Shown here piece after piece: positions 25,461 through 34,214 of a stretch of DNA of 64,000 nt. The stretch covers positions 15,882-79,881 of the forward strand of contig JBBQVS010000011.1 of assembly GCA_038211295.1 (NCBI GenBank), in the 5' to 3' direction. The stretch's first letter is position 1; each line of letters opens with the position of its first letter. The notes below the pieces were generated by a model. The model saw only the letters and a program-made list of their open reading frames with translations. It did not search any database and had not been told where the DNA came from. Both the position numbers and the translations under genes were made by a program. This DNA comes from JBBQVS01 sp038211295. GTDB taxonomy: Bacteria; Chloroflexota; Ktedonobacteria; Ktedonobacterales; Ktedonobacteraceae.

Positions 25461-26111
25461 ATGCCAGATGGCGATCAAGTGCAGAGCGAAATCGCTGCTG
25501 AATATCGGCGTGGATATCGGAAAACATGCAGAGGGACACTTGGTGACGATGATATTGCCAATGAGGAACGTGCCAGGGCGATGGTAAGTGCCACCATTGA
25601 AAGAATAAAGAGTTACGGCGGTGAGCCATTTCAGGTGTTTGCAGAGGTAGTGAGGATAGCTGAGCAACTGCCGCTTTTGCCCATTTTCAAAGACACGGTG
25701 AATGAGGTAGAAATACTCAAAGGAATTGAGAGGTTTGCGAACAACATGAGCATGAACAAGCGAGCAAGACATATTGTGTTGTACATCTGTAAAGAGCAAA
25801 TGAAGGCCATCTTCAACGGTACACAAGCAAAAAATGTGTATCAAGAGTTGCTTGTTCGCTATCAAAAAAGAGTATACAGAGTTGATTGTGAAGCGTTTAC
25901 TGAATCCGCGCCTGACCATCGTAACAACATGTCGCCTGCTGATTACAATGCACTTGCACAGCGTATGCGTCCAGAGATCGAGGCGCAATTTGTGAAGGCG
26001 GCAGCAAAAGTGCAACTCGACGAGGGTTTGAAGCAAGAAGCATTGATGTTACCGCGACGTAAGGCAAGAAGACAACAGGGAGTTTTTGTGAACGAGAATC
26101 TACTCTGCTAG
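25461..26111 (+). CDS. unknown helical protein of QueC-like island
   Basis: A 216-residue soluble protein that I do not recognise. It is rich in charged residues and looks mostly helical, with a Lys/Arg-rich stretch near the C-terminus (LPRRKARRQQG) followed by a short tail ending in Cys. No catalytic motif is visible. It starts 11 bases after a GAGG site and ends 18 bases before the QueC-like gene, so the two are surely co-transcribed. In Qat and type IV CBASS systems the QueC-like enzyme modifies the N-terminus of a partner protein; this gene is the natural candidate for such a partner, but its N-terminus (Met-Pro-Asp-Gly) does not show the Gly right after Met reported there. Function is unknown. 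Confidence 0.6.
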   Translation: MPDGDQVQSEIAAEYRRGYRKTCRGTLGDDDIANEERARAMVSATIERIKSYGGEPFQVFAEVVRIAEQLPLLPIFKDTVNEVEILKGIERFANNMSMNKRARHIVLYICKEQMKAIFNGTQAKNVYQELLVRYQKRVYRVDCEAFTESAPDHRNNMSPADYNALAQRMRPEIEAQFVKAAAKVQLDEGLKQEALMLPRRKARRQQGVFVNENLLC

Positions 26112-26129
26112 TAGACAGGGAGAATTGGT

Positions 26130-27548
26130 ATGCAAAAAGTAGACTATACATGTAAGTTTACCTATATCGCGCAAGAGATTAGAAGGGGAAAGTTGACTTT
26201 TGTAGATCATAATGCTGTAGGTGGAGCGAAAGAGACACAGTTGAAGGTTGCTGCAAACGACGCAAACTTTAAGAAGACTGTGTTGAAGCAAGTTACTGAG
26301 CTAAACGCTGACTTGATAGATATTGCGGCGGCGGTACATACGACGGATCGGTTGTGTGGGACGGAGAGAAAGAGGACATGCCAAATTCATGTCGAACTGC
26401 CCATCAGGAATGTAGCACTGTGTGCTAATGTAGCCGCGCGTAAAGAGTTGGAAGACATATTGTACTGGTTTACTGAAGACCATTGGTCATTCACCTTCAT
26501 TAAGTACAGTAAAGATGGTCATACTGCTGAACTTCAACGCGCTTTAGAAGATGGGGAGGCTCATGACCCACGAAAGGTTGCTTTGTGGAGTGGTGGGCTT
26601 GACGCTCTTGCTGGTCTTTACAATCACCTCAGTCAAGACACGACAATGCCGTACACGTTACTGGGTGTGGGAACCAACACGATAGTTCCCAAGTTGCAGA
26701 AGAATGTACGAGACAAGCTTCCTAAGGAATTTGTACAGCGTGTAAATCTGGTACAGATTCCTCTGTATCACTTAAAAAAAGGCGTTCAAACAAGTTCTGA
26801 TGCGCGTTCGCGTGGTTTTGTTTTTCTCTTGCTAGGGGCAGTATGTGCGTTGCAGGAGTCACAGGACAAGCTCTACATCTACGAAAACGGTATCGGAGCG
26901 ATGAATCTTCCGTTGCGGGACTGTGAGGTGGGACTTGACCATGCACGTTCGATGCATCCGCTCTCGCTGTTGCGTATGGGTACATGGCTTTCGTCGATAC
27001 GTGAGAAAACATTTACCTTTGAAAATCCTTATCTTTTCGAGACGAAGGCGCAGGTATGTGAGAAGGTGTTGGCAGAAAAAGATATTGTCTTCAGCACTTC
27101 AAGCTGTGATAGAAGACCGAGGGCTAAGCCCATGCTTGATTGTGGTTGCTGTACCGCCTGTCTGCTGCGACGGCAGGCTATTGCTGCGCTGGGTAAAACG
27201 GATGAGACGTCCTACAATTTTGAGAGACTGTTGAGGCAGCAAAAACGGAGCGACGTTTGCCAGAAAGAGGATTGCGCGAAAGAACTGCTTGATAAGAAGT
27301 ACAGAAGACATCTTGTTGCGACTGTTGCTCATGTTGCCACGTTGAAGCGGTTACTGTCCTCTGAAGAAGATGCATGGGAGCGCATGGTGGAGCAGTATCC
27401 TATTCTTGAGGAAACGGTGCAAAAGATAGCTTCTGAAAAGGCGTGTCAGGAGAAGATGCGTACAGGTTTTCTGAAGTTATATCGCACGTATGTCGATGAA
27501 TGGAATGACGATGTGCGTTCTATATTATATGCTGGACTGCTGTCATGA
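26130..27548 (+). CDS. QueC-like PP-loop ATPase
   Basis: A 472-residue protein with a QueC-like core at about residues 148-350. The PP-loop reads LWSGGLDALAGL (family: SGG(L/M)DS), so the Ser after Asp is Ala. A Cys cluster DCGCCTACLLRR, preceded by SSCDR, matches the zinc-binding site of 7-cyano-7-deazaguanine synthase. It is about twice the length of housekeeping QueC (about 230), with about 145 residues in front and 120 helical residues behind. This expanded form is like the QueC-like enzymes of defence systems (QatC, Cap9), which use a deazaguanine precursor. No queD, queE or queF is nearby, which argues against a queuosine role. AGGGAGAATTGGT precedes the ATG. Confidence 0.75.
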   Translation: MQKVDYTCKFTYIAQEIRRGKLTFVDHNAVGGAKETQLKVAANDANFKKTVLKQVTELNADLIDIAAAVHTTDRLCGTERKRTCQIHVELPIRNVALCANVAARKELEDILYWFTEDHWSFTFIKYSKDGHTAELQRALEDGEAHDPRKVALWSGGLDALAGLYNHLSQDTTMPYTLLGVGTNTIVPKLQKNVRDKLPKEFVQRVNLVQIPLYHLKKGVQTSSDARSRGFVFLLLGAVCALQESQDKLYIYENGIGAMNLPLRDCEVGLDHARSMHPLSLLRMGTWLSSIREKTFTFENPYLFETKAQVCEKVLAEKDIVFSTSSCDRRPRAKPMLDCGCCTACLLRRQAIAALGKTDETSYNFERLLRQQKRSDVCQKEDCAKELLDKKYRRHLVATVAHVATLKRLLSSEEDAWERMVEQYPILEETVQKIASEKACQEKMRTGFLKLYRTYVDEWNDDVRSILYAGLLS

Positions 27549-27602
27549 ACCTTTCTGCGGGGGAAGAGGACGGGCAGCGAGTCATCGTAAGAAAGGTGAT
27601 GT

Positions 27603-28820
27603 ATGGATGCCACTATCCTCGAAACACTTGATCCGAAAGTGTTGGGACGAGAATTACAACAGGCGCGTATCAGTAAAGGTTTGACGCAAGAGCAAGCTGC
27701 GAGTGCAATTGATATCGCGCGAACAACCATGATTGCGATTGAGAAAGGTGAGCGGCGGGTAAAAGCGGGTGAGTTGCTCAAACTCTCGCAGGTTTACGGG
27801 TTACAAGTGGGCGATTTCTTGCGTTCGCATCCTGCGTTTGAGTGGTCAAAGCCTCAATTTCGAGGGCCAACACTGCGTACTGAAGCGGACAATGCCTTGA
27901 TTGCGCCACATATTGCGCTGCTGGAGCGGCTGGCGGGCGACTACTTTGAGCTAGAACGTATCACTGAAGCACCGCTTGTTCGCAAGTACCCACAAGAGTA
28001 CGGTGTCGGTGGTCTCTCTTCGCGAGAGGTGGCGGAGAGTATCGCGATTGAGGAGCGTGTGCGACTGGGATTAGGCGATGGGCAAATTTCATCGCTACGT
28101 GATATCCTGGAACAAGATGTTGGCTTACGCATTTTCTGTTATCCATTGCCTGCGAAGTTTTCTGCACTCTATTTATATGAGGAACAGGTAGGGGGATGTA
28201 TTGCAATGAATAAACAGCATCCTGAAGAGCGGCGGCGTTGGTCGCTCGCGCGCGACTATGGGCATTTTCTTCTGCATCGCAAGAAGCCTACAGTCTCTAT
28301 GGATGATGGCTACCAGCGTAAGCCCGAAAGTGAACGCCTTGCCGATGACTTCGCACGTTATTTCCTGATGCCAACCAGTGGTATTACACGGCGCGTCAAC
28401 GAGATTCGCAAATCGAAAGAGGCCGTCACGCTTGCGGATATTTGCACACTCGCACATTTCTACGGTGTTTCTGTTGAGGCTATGACTTATCGACTTGAAG
28501 ACCTGCGCTTGTTACCGTCAGGCACATGGGAGCGATTGCAATTGCGCGGTTTGAAGGTGCGCGATGCACAAAAGCAACTCGGTCTTCCTTCGCTGTCGGT
28601 TCAAGATCAAGAATTGCCAGTACGTTATCTCTATTTGACACTTGATGCTTTTGATCGCAACCTTATCAGCGAGGGAATGTTTGCGCGTTACCTCAACACT
28701 GATCTCCTCAGTGCGAGAGACCTGGTAGAAGTGTTGCGCCAGCAGTTAGGAACGAGAATGCTGGACGAACGTGATGAAACACTGCCACCGAAGCTGGCGA
28801 AAGATAACGTGTATGAATAA
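27603..28820 (+). CDS. XRE-family HTH regulator with ImmA/IrrE-like domain
   Basis: A 405-residue protein with an N-terminal Cro/CI-type helix-turn-helix (about residues 12-70, LTQEQAASAIDIARTTMIAI) and an ImmA/IrrE-type (DUF955) domain at about 150-280. The metallopeptidase HExxH motif is altered: SLARDYGHFLLH replaces the usual LAHELGHLLLH, so first His and Glu are Arg and Asp. Zinc peptidase activity is therefore doubtful. The C-terminal 120 residues have no recognisable domain. Fused XRE-ImmA proteins commonly regulate or neutralise toxin and mobile-element genes. The stop codon overlaps the start of the next gene (ATGAATAA), a coupling typical of antitoxin-toxin pairs. It lies 54 bases after the QueC-like gene. 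Confidence 0.82.
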   Translation: MDATILETLDPKVLGRELQQARISKGLTQEQAASAIDIARTTMIAIEKGERRVKAGELLKLSQVYGLQVGDFLRSHPAFEWSKPQFRGPTLRTEADNALIAPHIALLERLAGDYFELERITEAPLVRKYPQEYGVGGLSSREVAESIAIEERVRLGLGDGQISSLRDILEQDVGLRIFCYPLPAKFSALYLYEEQVGGCIAMNKQHPEERRRWSLARDYGHFLLHRKKPTVSMDDGYQRKPESERLADDFARYFLMPTSGITRRVNEIRKSKEAVTLADICTLAHFYGVSVEAMTYRLEDLRLLPSGTWERLQLRGLKVRDAQKQLGLPSLSVQDQELPVRYLYLTLDAFDRNLISEGMFARYLNTDLLSARDLVEVLRQQLGTRMLDERDETLPPKLAKDNVYE

Positions 28821-29388
28821 ACCACTTTTTCAGCGTGAGGGTCTTATTCTTGGTACTTCCTGCGTTCTCAGTCTTTATGCGTCGGGATATGTTCAAGCTA
28901 TTCTTGAAGCACTGCCCGTTCTCGTTGCCGTTGCGAACTATGTCGAGCAGGATATGCCGAATATTTATACAGGGCCGAGAGAGAATATAAAGCAGTCAAC
29001 GCAGCGTATCGAGTTACAACCATTACTCACGCGTGGTTGTTTGGCATTGTTGCCCATAGATGATGTGCTAGAGGAAGAGGTTATTGCTATGGCGCATCAA
29101 AATGCTGGTTCTCTTACCGATAATGACATTATTTCCCTGCTTTTAGCGCAGCGTTACAACTGGTCGCTTGGAACGGATTGTATTCCCTGTACGCTAAGAC
29201 TGCCTGAAAAAAGTAAACCTCCTCACATTCTTTCAACGTTGGAAATTCTGCATTACTGGATTGAGACCATGCGGGTGCCACCTTCTCTGTACCAGCTCGC
29301 CGTCTGGAATGTTGAGAGACGCGCCACATTTAAGCCACGCAACACGCATCCCTTGTATGCATGGTGGCAGACATTGCAACGGGCCTGA
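28813..29388 (+). CDS. PIN-like domain protein (putative toxin partner)
   Basis: A 191-residue protein whose pattern follows the PIN nuclease fold: an N-terminal strand and helix ILGTSCVLSLYASG, a helix with a conserved acid (VEQDM), LTDNDIISLLLAQ (third acid) and SLGTDCIPCTLR (fourth acid region). The first catalytic Asp of the fold (DTSV/DTN) is replaced by Gly, so nuclease activity may be lost or atypical. The ATG overlaps the stop of the XRE-ImmA gene, indicating translational coupling. By analogy this is the toxin or effector half of a pair, but recognition rests on pattern only. An isolated alternative start at 28771 lies inside the upstream gene. Confidence 0.6.
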   Translation: MNKPLFQREGLILGTSCVLSLYASGYVQAILEALPVLVAVANYVEQDMPNIYTGPRENIKQSTQRIELQPLLTRGCLALLPIDDVLEEEVIAMAHQNAGSLTDNDIISLLLAQRYNWSLGTDCIPCTLRLPEKSKPPHILSTLEILHYWIETMRVPPSLYQLAVWNVERRATFKPRNTHPLYAWWQTLQRA

Positions 29389-29563
29389 AACGTCTTTTCT
29401 GAAACGAGCGTCTATTTCCTCTGACCTTACTCCTGTTTTTCTCATTTTCACTTCAGGTTTGGCACAGCACCACCTTAACCTTCTGCTATATTATTAAAAA
29501 TAAAAATGTGCCGTTGTCTTGCTGTTGAACAAACAATTTTGAAAAAAATAGAGGGAAAAGCGT

Positions 29564-30670
29564 ATGTTGGACGCGCAAAGACGTGTAACCGCGTCGTGGC
29601 TCAGTCGTCTCATTATCTCGCTGACGCTTCTGGTGTGGAGTGCGCTCGCGTTACTTGTGCTCTGGCTCCTGAGCCATGTCGTGACGACTCTTATCATTTT
29701 TGTGCTTGCGACTCTAATTGCGTATGCGCTCTACCCGCTTGTGCAGGTATTGCAACGCTGGATGCCGCGTCCTATCGCGATTGGTATTGTCTATAGTGTT
29801 GTCTTTCTTGGCATCTGTGCGCTGGTCTACGTTCTAATTCGCGCGATAATCGATCAAGTGGACTCATTGATAACGTTGATAAATGATGCGCGACAAACGG
29901 GGCCAAATAATAAACTGCAACCGCTCGTCTCCGCCCTTGAGCAACTGGGCGTTACAAGCGATCAGGTTAGCTCTTCGTTTAACCAGATTGCGGGGCAGCT
30001 CAGGAGTACCGTAAGCTCATTATTGCAGGTCGCAAAGGGTATCTTTACTGCGCTCCTTAACGTGCTACTGATCGCGACGCTTAGCGTTTACGCGCTGCTC
30101 GATGGGCCGCGTCTTCACAAGTGGCTACGTCACAGAACGCCTGCCTCGCAACGTTCCCTCATTATGTTTCTACAAAGAACCTTTACGAACGTTGTGGGGG
30201 GCTATGTGCGCGGGCAGATCGTGCTGTCGCTTATTCTCAGTTCGCTTACCTGTGGGGCCATGTTTTTAATCGGCATCCCCTACGCGCTGTTGCTGGGTGT
30301 AGTGGCGTTCGTCCTCTCTTTCATTCCAACGATTGGAGCGTTGACGACGGGGGCTGTGTGCCTGCTGCTCGCGCTGACACAGGGGTGGGTCGCGGTTGTA
30401 TTCACCATATTGTTTTTGATTGGCAACCAGATTTTGGAGACAAATATTCTCGGCCCACGTATCGTCGGCTCTGCGGTAGGACTGCGCCCCTTTGTTTCTA
30501 TTCTGGCCTTCATCGCTGGTGGTGAGCTATTCGGGTTAATCGGGGCCGTTCTAGCCGCGCCGCTCGCGGGCCTTTTACAGACGTTTATCAGTGCAAGCTG
30601 GCAGGCGTGGCGTGAACAGCATCCAGAACAATTTACGGATGAAGCAAAGAAAGAACTAGTTGTCGAATAG
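29564..30670 (+). CDS. AI-2E family transporter (UPF0118)
   Basis: A 368-residue inner-membrane protein of the AI-2E family, members of which export autoinducer-2 or small solutes or act as Na+/H+ exchangers. About eight hydrophobic helices are visible, two pairs at the N-terminus (residues 12-75), a soluble stretch with amphipathic helices (85-150), then a run of four to five helices to about 350. The family signatures are present: GGYVRGQIVLSL, PYALLLGVVAFVLSFIPTIG and the NQILETNILGPRIVG region. Ribosome site AGAGGGAAAAGCG lies 3-9 bases before the ATG. It is monocistronic; the substrate cannot be told. Confidence 0.9.
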   Translation: MLDAQRRVTASWLSRLIISLTLLVWSALALLVLWLLSHVVTTLIIFVLATLIAYALYPLVQVLQRWMPRPIAIGIVYSVVFLGICALVYVLIRAIIDQVDSLITLINDARQTGPNNKLQPLVSALEQLGVTSDQVSSSFNQIAGQLRSTVSSLLQVAKGIFTALLNVLLIATLSVYALLDGPRLHKWLRHRTPASQRSLIMFLQRTFTNVVGGYVRGQIVLSLILSSLTCGAMFLIGIPYALLLGVVAFVLSFIPTIGALTTGAVCLLLALTQGWVAVVFTILFLIGNQILETNILGPRIVGSAVGLRPFVSILAFIAGGELFGLIGAVLAAPLAGLLQTFISASWQAWREQHPEQFTDEAKKELVVE

Positions 30671-30815
30671 ACTAACCCTAAGTAGCATGGAACGTGTATA
30701 ATGGAAGAAGAAAGATATTCTGTAAAGAATGTTTTGTTTTACACTCGTACACAGAGAAACGACCTTTTGTGAACAAGAGTTGTATGAGTATGTAGTAAGA
30801 AAGAAGGAATTTCCC

Positions 30816-31106
30816 ATGACACAGCATTCAGCATCAGCGACCAATGAAGAGACTCGTCCAAAGCGTGTCTCAAGACGTGTTTCCCTGAGCTTTGATCAAA
30901 AGAGCGACTTGCTCACCATTGCCGAAGTTGCCCGTCGTCTGCGTGTGGACTCGACCACGGTTCGACGCTGGATCACCAACGGCATTCTGGAGGCGGTCAT
31001 TCTGCCACATCAGGGCGCACGCCTGAGCTATCGTGTGCGGCAGCAGACGCTTACCGATCTGGTCTCGTCCTCGACACTCACAAATACCGCGAATACAGAA
31101 AAGTAG
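30816..31106 (+). CDS. small excisionase/MerR-type HTH protein
   Basis: A 96-residue protein with a helix_turn_helix_17-type winged helix: LLTIAEVARRLRVDSTTVRRWITNGILEAVILPHQGARLSYRV (residues 32-75; quoted in pieces LLTIAEVARRLRVDSTTVRR and so on). This is the DNA-binding fold of excisionases and MerR-like proteins. The N-terminal 30 residues are basic and disordered. AAGAAGGAA lies 8 bases before the ATG; an earlier ATG at 30729 is less likely. It sits 100 bases before the csoR-like gene and could be its co-regulator, but no direct link is seen. Confidence 0.75.
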   Translation: MTQHSASATNEETRPKRVSRRVSLSFDQKSDLLTIAEVARRLRVDSTTVRRWITNGILEAVILPHQGARLSYRVRQQTLTDLVSSSTLTNTANTEK

Positions 31107-31153
31107 CGGAACGCGAAAATGCGTATCCGGTGGACTATGTGGTAGAGGTATGT

Positions 31154-31180
31154 TATACTTTTCTGCACCCGCACCGGGTG
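31154..31180 (+). promoter_or_regulatory. promoter and operator of the CsoR-like gene
   Basis: A -10 box TATACT at 31154-31159 is followed at 31166-31180 by the perfect inverted repeat CACCCG-CAC-CGGGTG, that is at about +1 to +15 of the transcript. CsoR/FrmR proteins typically bind such short G/C inverted repeats to repress themselves, so autoregulation is likely. A weak TGGACT -35 lies upstream. Confidence 0.5.
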
Positions 31181-31209
31181 GGTATGGAAAAAAAAGGAGA
31201 GAGCCGATC

Positions 31210-31476
31210 ATGCGTGCTGACAAAGGCAATGTGCTTAAACGCTTGAACTATATAGACGGACATCTGAACGGTATTCGTAAAATGATTGAAGAGGATAAGT
31301 ATTGTGTCGATGTCCTGCGCCAGACCTACGCGGTGCGTAAGGCCATCGAGAAACTTGAGGCTCTCATCCTTGAACAGCACCTACACACCTGCGTGCCTGA
31401 AGGCATTGTCGCGGGCAACGAACAAGCGATTATCGAAGAGCTTGTTCAACTCTACAATCTGGCAGGAAACCGCTAG
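31210..31476 (+). CDS. CsoR/FrmR-family metal-sensing repressor
   Basis: An 88-residue all-helical repressor of the CsoR/RcnR/FrmR family. The fingerprint is a Cys at 32, His at 57 and Cys at 61, with spacing 25 and 4, exactly that of the copper-binding Cys36-His61-Cys65 of M. tuberculosis CsoR. Copper(I) is therefore the probable signal. DNA release upon metal binding would de-repress target genes. The AAAAAAGGAGAG ribosome site precedes the ATG by 8 bases, and a palindromic operator overlaps the transcription start, implying self-control. No copper exporter or chaperone gene is adjacent, so it is an orphan within this window and its targets lie elsewhere. Confidence 0.88.
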   Translation: MRADKGNVLKRLNYIDGHLNGIRKMIEEDKYCVDVLRQTYAVRKAIEKLEALILEQHLHTCVPEGIVAGNEQAIIEELVQLYNLAGNR

Positions 31477-31928
31477 GAATGTTTCTATCGGATAGAAGGC
31501 ATTAAAGCGAAGTCAGGGTCAGGGCCGCGCGAGGTCATATCGAAAAGAGTGGCATCAGGATGCTGCTATTGAAGCTTCTTCAAGAATGCGCGACGAGTAT
31601 AGACAACAATCACTGGTGTTCCTCTTCTCACAAAAAACATGTGCGGCCCAACAGTTGTCAACCCTTTTGGTTTGTGGTAGCCTCGTGAGATAGGCGGGGC
31701 ATAATTTCCTCAAGTACACGCTTCTGCCCTAATGGTGTGCAAGGATTAAACAACACGTTCCATGCTCTGTGAGAGAGTGCGCTTCTGAAAGGGTGTGCTA
31801 TATTAGCAGAGCGTGTGAGGGTTGTATGAGCCATTGACCAAAAAAGTGATACGATGAGGTATACAAAATGGTTCTCCCCCACTTTTTGCTTATTTATGCT
31901 GTACGAATATGGAACGGGAAAGAATAGT
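31477..31928. other. gene-free stretch, 450 bp
   Basis: I see no coding sequence. Near the end, TTGACC (31834) and AAAAAGTGATACGATG (31847-31862) look like promoter parts for the SDR gene; the same 16 bases occur at about 42728-42743 before the isochorismatase gene. Confidence 0.35.
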
Positions 31929-32663
31929 ATGAGTCAGAAAATAGCAGGGTCTGTGTGTGTGATTACTGGTGCTAGTGCTGGTATCGGGAAAGCGTGTGCG
32001 CTCGCACTTGCCAATGAAGGCGTTCACCTTGTGTTGACCGCGCGGCGGGAGCAGCGCCTTGATGATTTGATCCAGACGATACAGGCTGGTGGAGGGCGAG
32101 CGGTGGCGGTTGTCGGAGATGCGCGTGAGGAAGAGACCGCGATACGGGCCGTCGCAGTCGCGAAAGAGCAGTTCGGAACTGTGAATATCCTGATAAACAA
32201 TGTTGGTGTTGGAAACTATAAGCCTCTGCTGGAAACGAGCGTGCAAGACTACGACGAGATGATGGATAGCAATGTCCGCTCCACGTTTCTATTTACTCGC
32301 CACGCGGTCCCCCTGATGCGAGAACAGAAGTCCGGGACGATTCTCATGATTTCATCGATGGCAGGTATTTACGGGTTCGCGGGGGAAGCGGTGTACTGCG
32401 CCACCAAGTTCGCGCAAGTCGGGTTTGCACAGGCTCTGGACAAAGAGTTGCGTCCGCACGGCATCAAAGTCGGCGTGATCTGCCCCGGCGGAGTCAAGAC
32501 CGAATTCGCGCTAGGCAAGGGACGAACTGAAGAGAGTGTCGCAGAGTCCGCGATGCTTGACCCCGAAGATGTGGCGGCAACCGTTGTGTTGGCGTGTACA
32601 CAATCCTCGCGCTCGCGCATCATCGAGATACAGATGCGAACAATGGACGAACCTCTTGCCTGA
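31929..32663 (+). CDS. short-chain dehydrogenase/reductase
   Basis: A 244-residue classical SDR that oxidises or reduces an alcohol/carbonyl using NAD(P)(H). The cofactor motif TGASAGIG is at 14-21, the NNVG motif near 87-90, the catalytic Ser in LMISSMAG, and the Tyr-x-x-x-Lys in VYCATKFA. Arg-Arg after the second strand (TARREQR) suggests NADPH. The start at 31929 has GGGAAAGAATAGT before the ATG; the longer reading from 31854 is not conserved. The usual C-terminal substrate loop is short. It is monocistronic with a promoter-like site upstream; the substrate is unknown. Confidence 0.9.
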   Translation: MSQKIAGSVCVITGASAGIGKACALALANEGVHLVLTARREQRLDDLIQTIQAGGGRAVAVVGDAREEETAIRAVAVAKEQFGTVNILINNVGVGNYKPLLETSVQDYDEMMDSNVRSTFLFTRHAVPLMREQKSGTILMISSMAGIYGFAGEAVYCATKFAQVGFAQALDKELRPHGIKVGVICPGGVKTEFALGKGRTEESVAESAMLDPEDVAATVVLACTQSSRSRIIEIQMRTMDEPLA

Positions 32664-32762
32664 GTGAGAGGGTAGTAATGTGAGGGGGCGAACGCGTGGG
32701 AAGTGCGCCGCAATATACTCCGAGAGGCTGGTATTGCGGCACATTGGGACGTGGCTTGGTCG

Positions 32763-33371
32763 CTACTGACCCGCAAACGATACGAAGTCAAAGCCTACAG
32801 TTTGTCGCGCGGCGATGTTGTCGGCACTGCTAGCCGTACACTTGAGGGTATACACCTGTCCGCGCGAGGGCCAGAAGGTGAATGTTGCGGTCACTTGTAT
32901 AGGAGAACTGTCAGGATTTAGCGAAATGTTGTTCCCCGTCGAACAAAGAGCTGCTCCGGTAGGAGTTGCAGGCGCGTTCCCCGCAGAGTCGCTGATCTGT
33001 AAATCAGAGAAGCAGACGTATTGATTTGCCGCACTTGTGTCCTTGACCGAAAACGCCCATGTCATTTTTTTGAACCCACTATCGTTAATCATGGTGATGG
33101 TGTCAAGAGAGATTGTTATGTTTTGCGTGAGGTGGCACTGACTGCAAACCAATGTACGGTTCACCTGGTTTTGGCCCGCCATCAGTGGCAATGTAATAGA
33201 GGCAGCTGTCGAAGTGCTGCTAACAGGAATTGTCACCTTTGGCAGTGGTGTGGAGATTGGGATGAGAATAGGGCGAACGAAAAGGCTAAAAAGCAGTGCC
33301 ACCGAAAAACTTACATTAGCGGCAAAGCTGATAGCGTTAGTAACGGGAGTCCAATCCATATGTCTCACCAT
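32763..33371 (-). CDS. secreted or membrane-anchored beta-rich protein
   Basis: A protein of about 200 residues with an N-terminal hydrophobic segment (about 12-40), a Thr/Ser/Pro-rich linker, then a beta-rich domain with about six Cys (CSQCHLT, VCFSD, ALCSTG, LKCTAS) that could form disulfides outside the cell. I do not recognise the family. The start may be the first ATG or the Met five codons later (33359); neither has a strong ribosome site. It converges with the SDR gene and probably forms a one-gene unit. CSQC also suggests a possible metal or heme link, but a heme motif (CxxCH) is in fact present as CSQCH, so a cytochrome-like role cannot be excluded. Confidence 0.5.
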   Translation of the reverse strand: MVRHMDWTPVTNAISFAANVSFSVALLFSLFVRPILIPISTPLPKVTIPVSSTSTAASITLPLMAGQNQVNRTLVCSQCHLTQNITISLDTITMINDSGFKKMTWAFSVKDTSAANQYVCFSDLQISDSAGNAPATPTGAALCSTGNNISLNPDSSPIQVTATFTFWPSRGQVYTLKCTASSADNIAARQTVGFDFVSFAGQ

Positions 33372-34214
33372 CTTTCTCAGGTATAGAGGCTGAGGATGTC
33401 GAAAAACGCAAAAGAGTTATCGTCCTGTCACGTCTTCGTGGCGATGTAGTGCGTGCAATAGAGCCACAAGAGCGTGTGTATATATCTATTATAATTCGAG
33501 CTTAGCACTCTGTCAACTATGTACCAGAAATGTATTTTTGTAAATTCTTCGGATATAGTTATGATCTGATATGTTCTACTATGTAGCAACGATGTACTCC
33601 TAGATTACTGATGGGCGTACACAGTGTGTTGCAATCTCAAGAGAGATGGCTGCCCCCTGGCAACCTATATATGGTTGTGGAAAATACCATTTCACTCTAT
33701 CGAGGGCATGACCCCTATCCTCTTTCTATACAAAGAACTTTGTGCAGTAGAAGGCTAAACAGTATTCGTTGTATTGATAGAAGCCGTGCCTGCTTCTAAA
33801 AGACACTTGCCTTTAAGTATGGTCTAAATACTTATTTTCTTTTATACTAGAGCGCGTTATACTAGAGATATTTATACGATTATACAATAGTGCCAAAATT
33901 TGCATTGCTGAATTTATGTGGATGAAAGAGAATGTATTAGAGGAGGAAAAATGGTGTATGGACGCGCTTCGTTCGCACATTCTATCCGTCTATTCACAAT
34001 TACATGTCACCGCAAGGATAGGTGATCAGAAGCGTGCAATGTTGTGGCGATGGCACCCGCGAGCCTGATTACAGATGTACGTATAAGCGGCGAATACTAC
34101 GAAGGCAAGTTGGAACGTGCTGAATATACAGGGACGGTTCGTCTGTCTGCCGCGATGCGCTATCAGTTTATACGTTCGCAGAAGTTTCATTCGTAAAAGA
34201 AAGGCAATGTTTGT
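33372..34214. other. gene-poor stretch before cas6
   Basis: 840 bases with no intact gene. A good ribosome site (AGAGGAGG) at 33939-33947 leads into a 25-codon frame from 33952 that ends early. A second frame at 34053-34196 encodes about 47 residues (LITDVRISGEYYEGKLERAE, then TVRLSAAMRYQFIRS) that looks like the C-terminus of a beta-rich protein. These could be remnants of the Cas genes that normally precede cas6, but I cannot assign them. No CRISPR repeats are seen. Confidence 0.3.

Noticed and set aside
26130..27548. Housekeeping queuosine gene queC
   Set aside because: Twice the family length, the Ser of the PP-loop is Ala, and no queD, queE, queF or tgt gene is nearby; treated as a QueC-like enzyme of another role.
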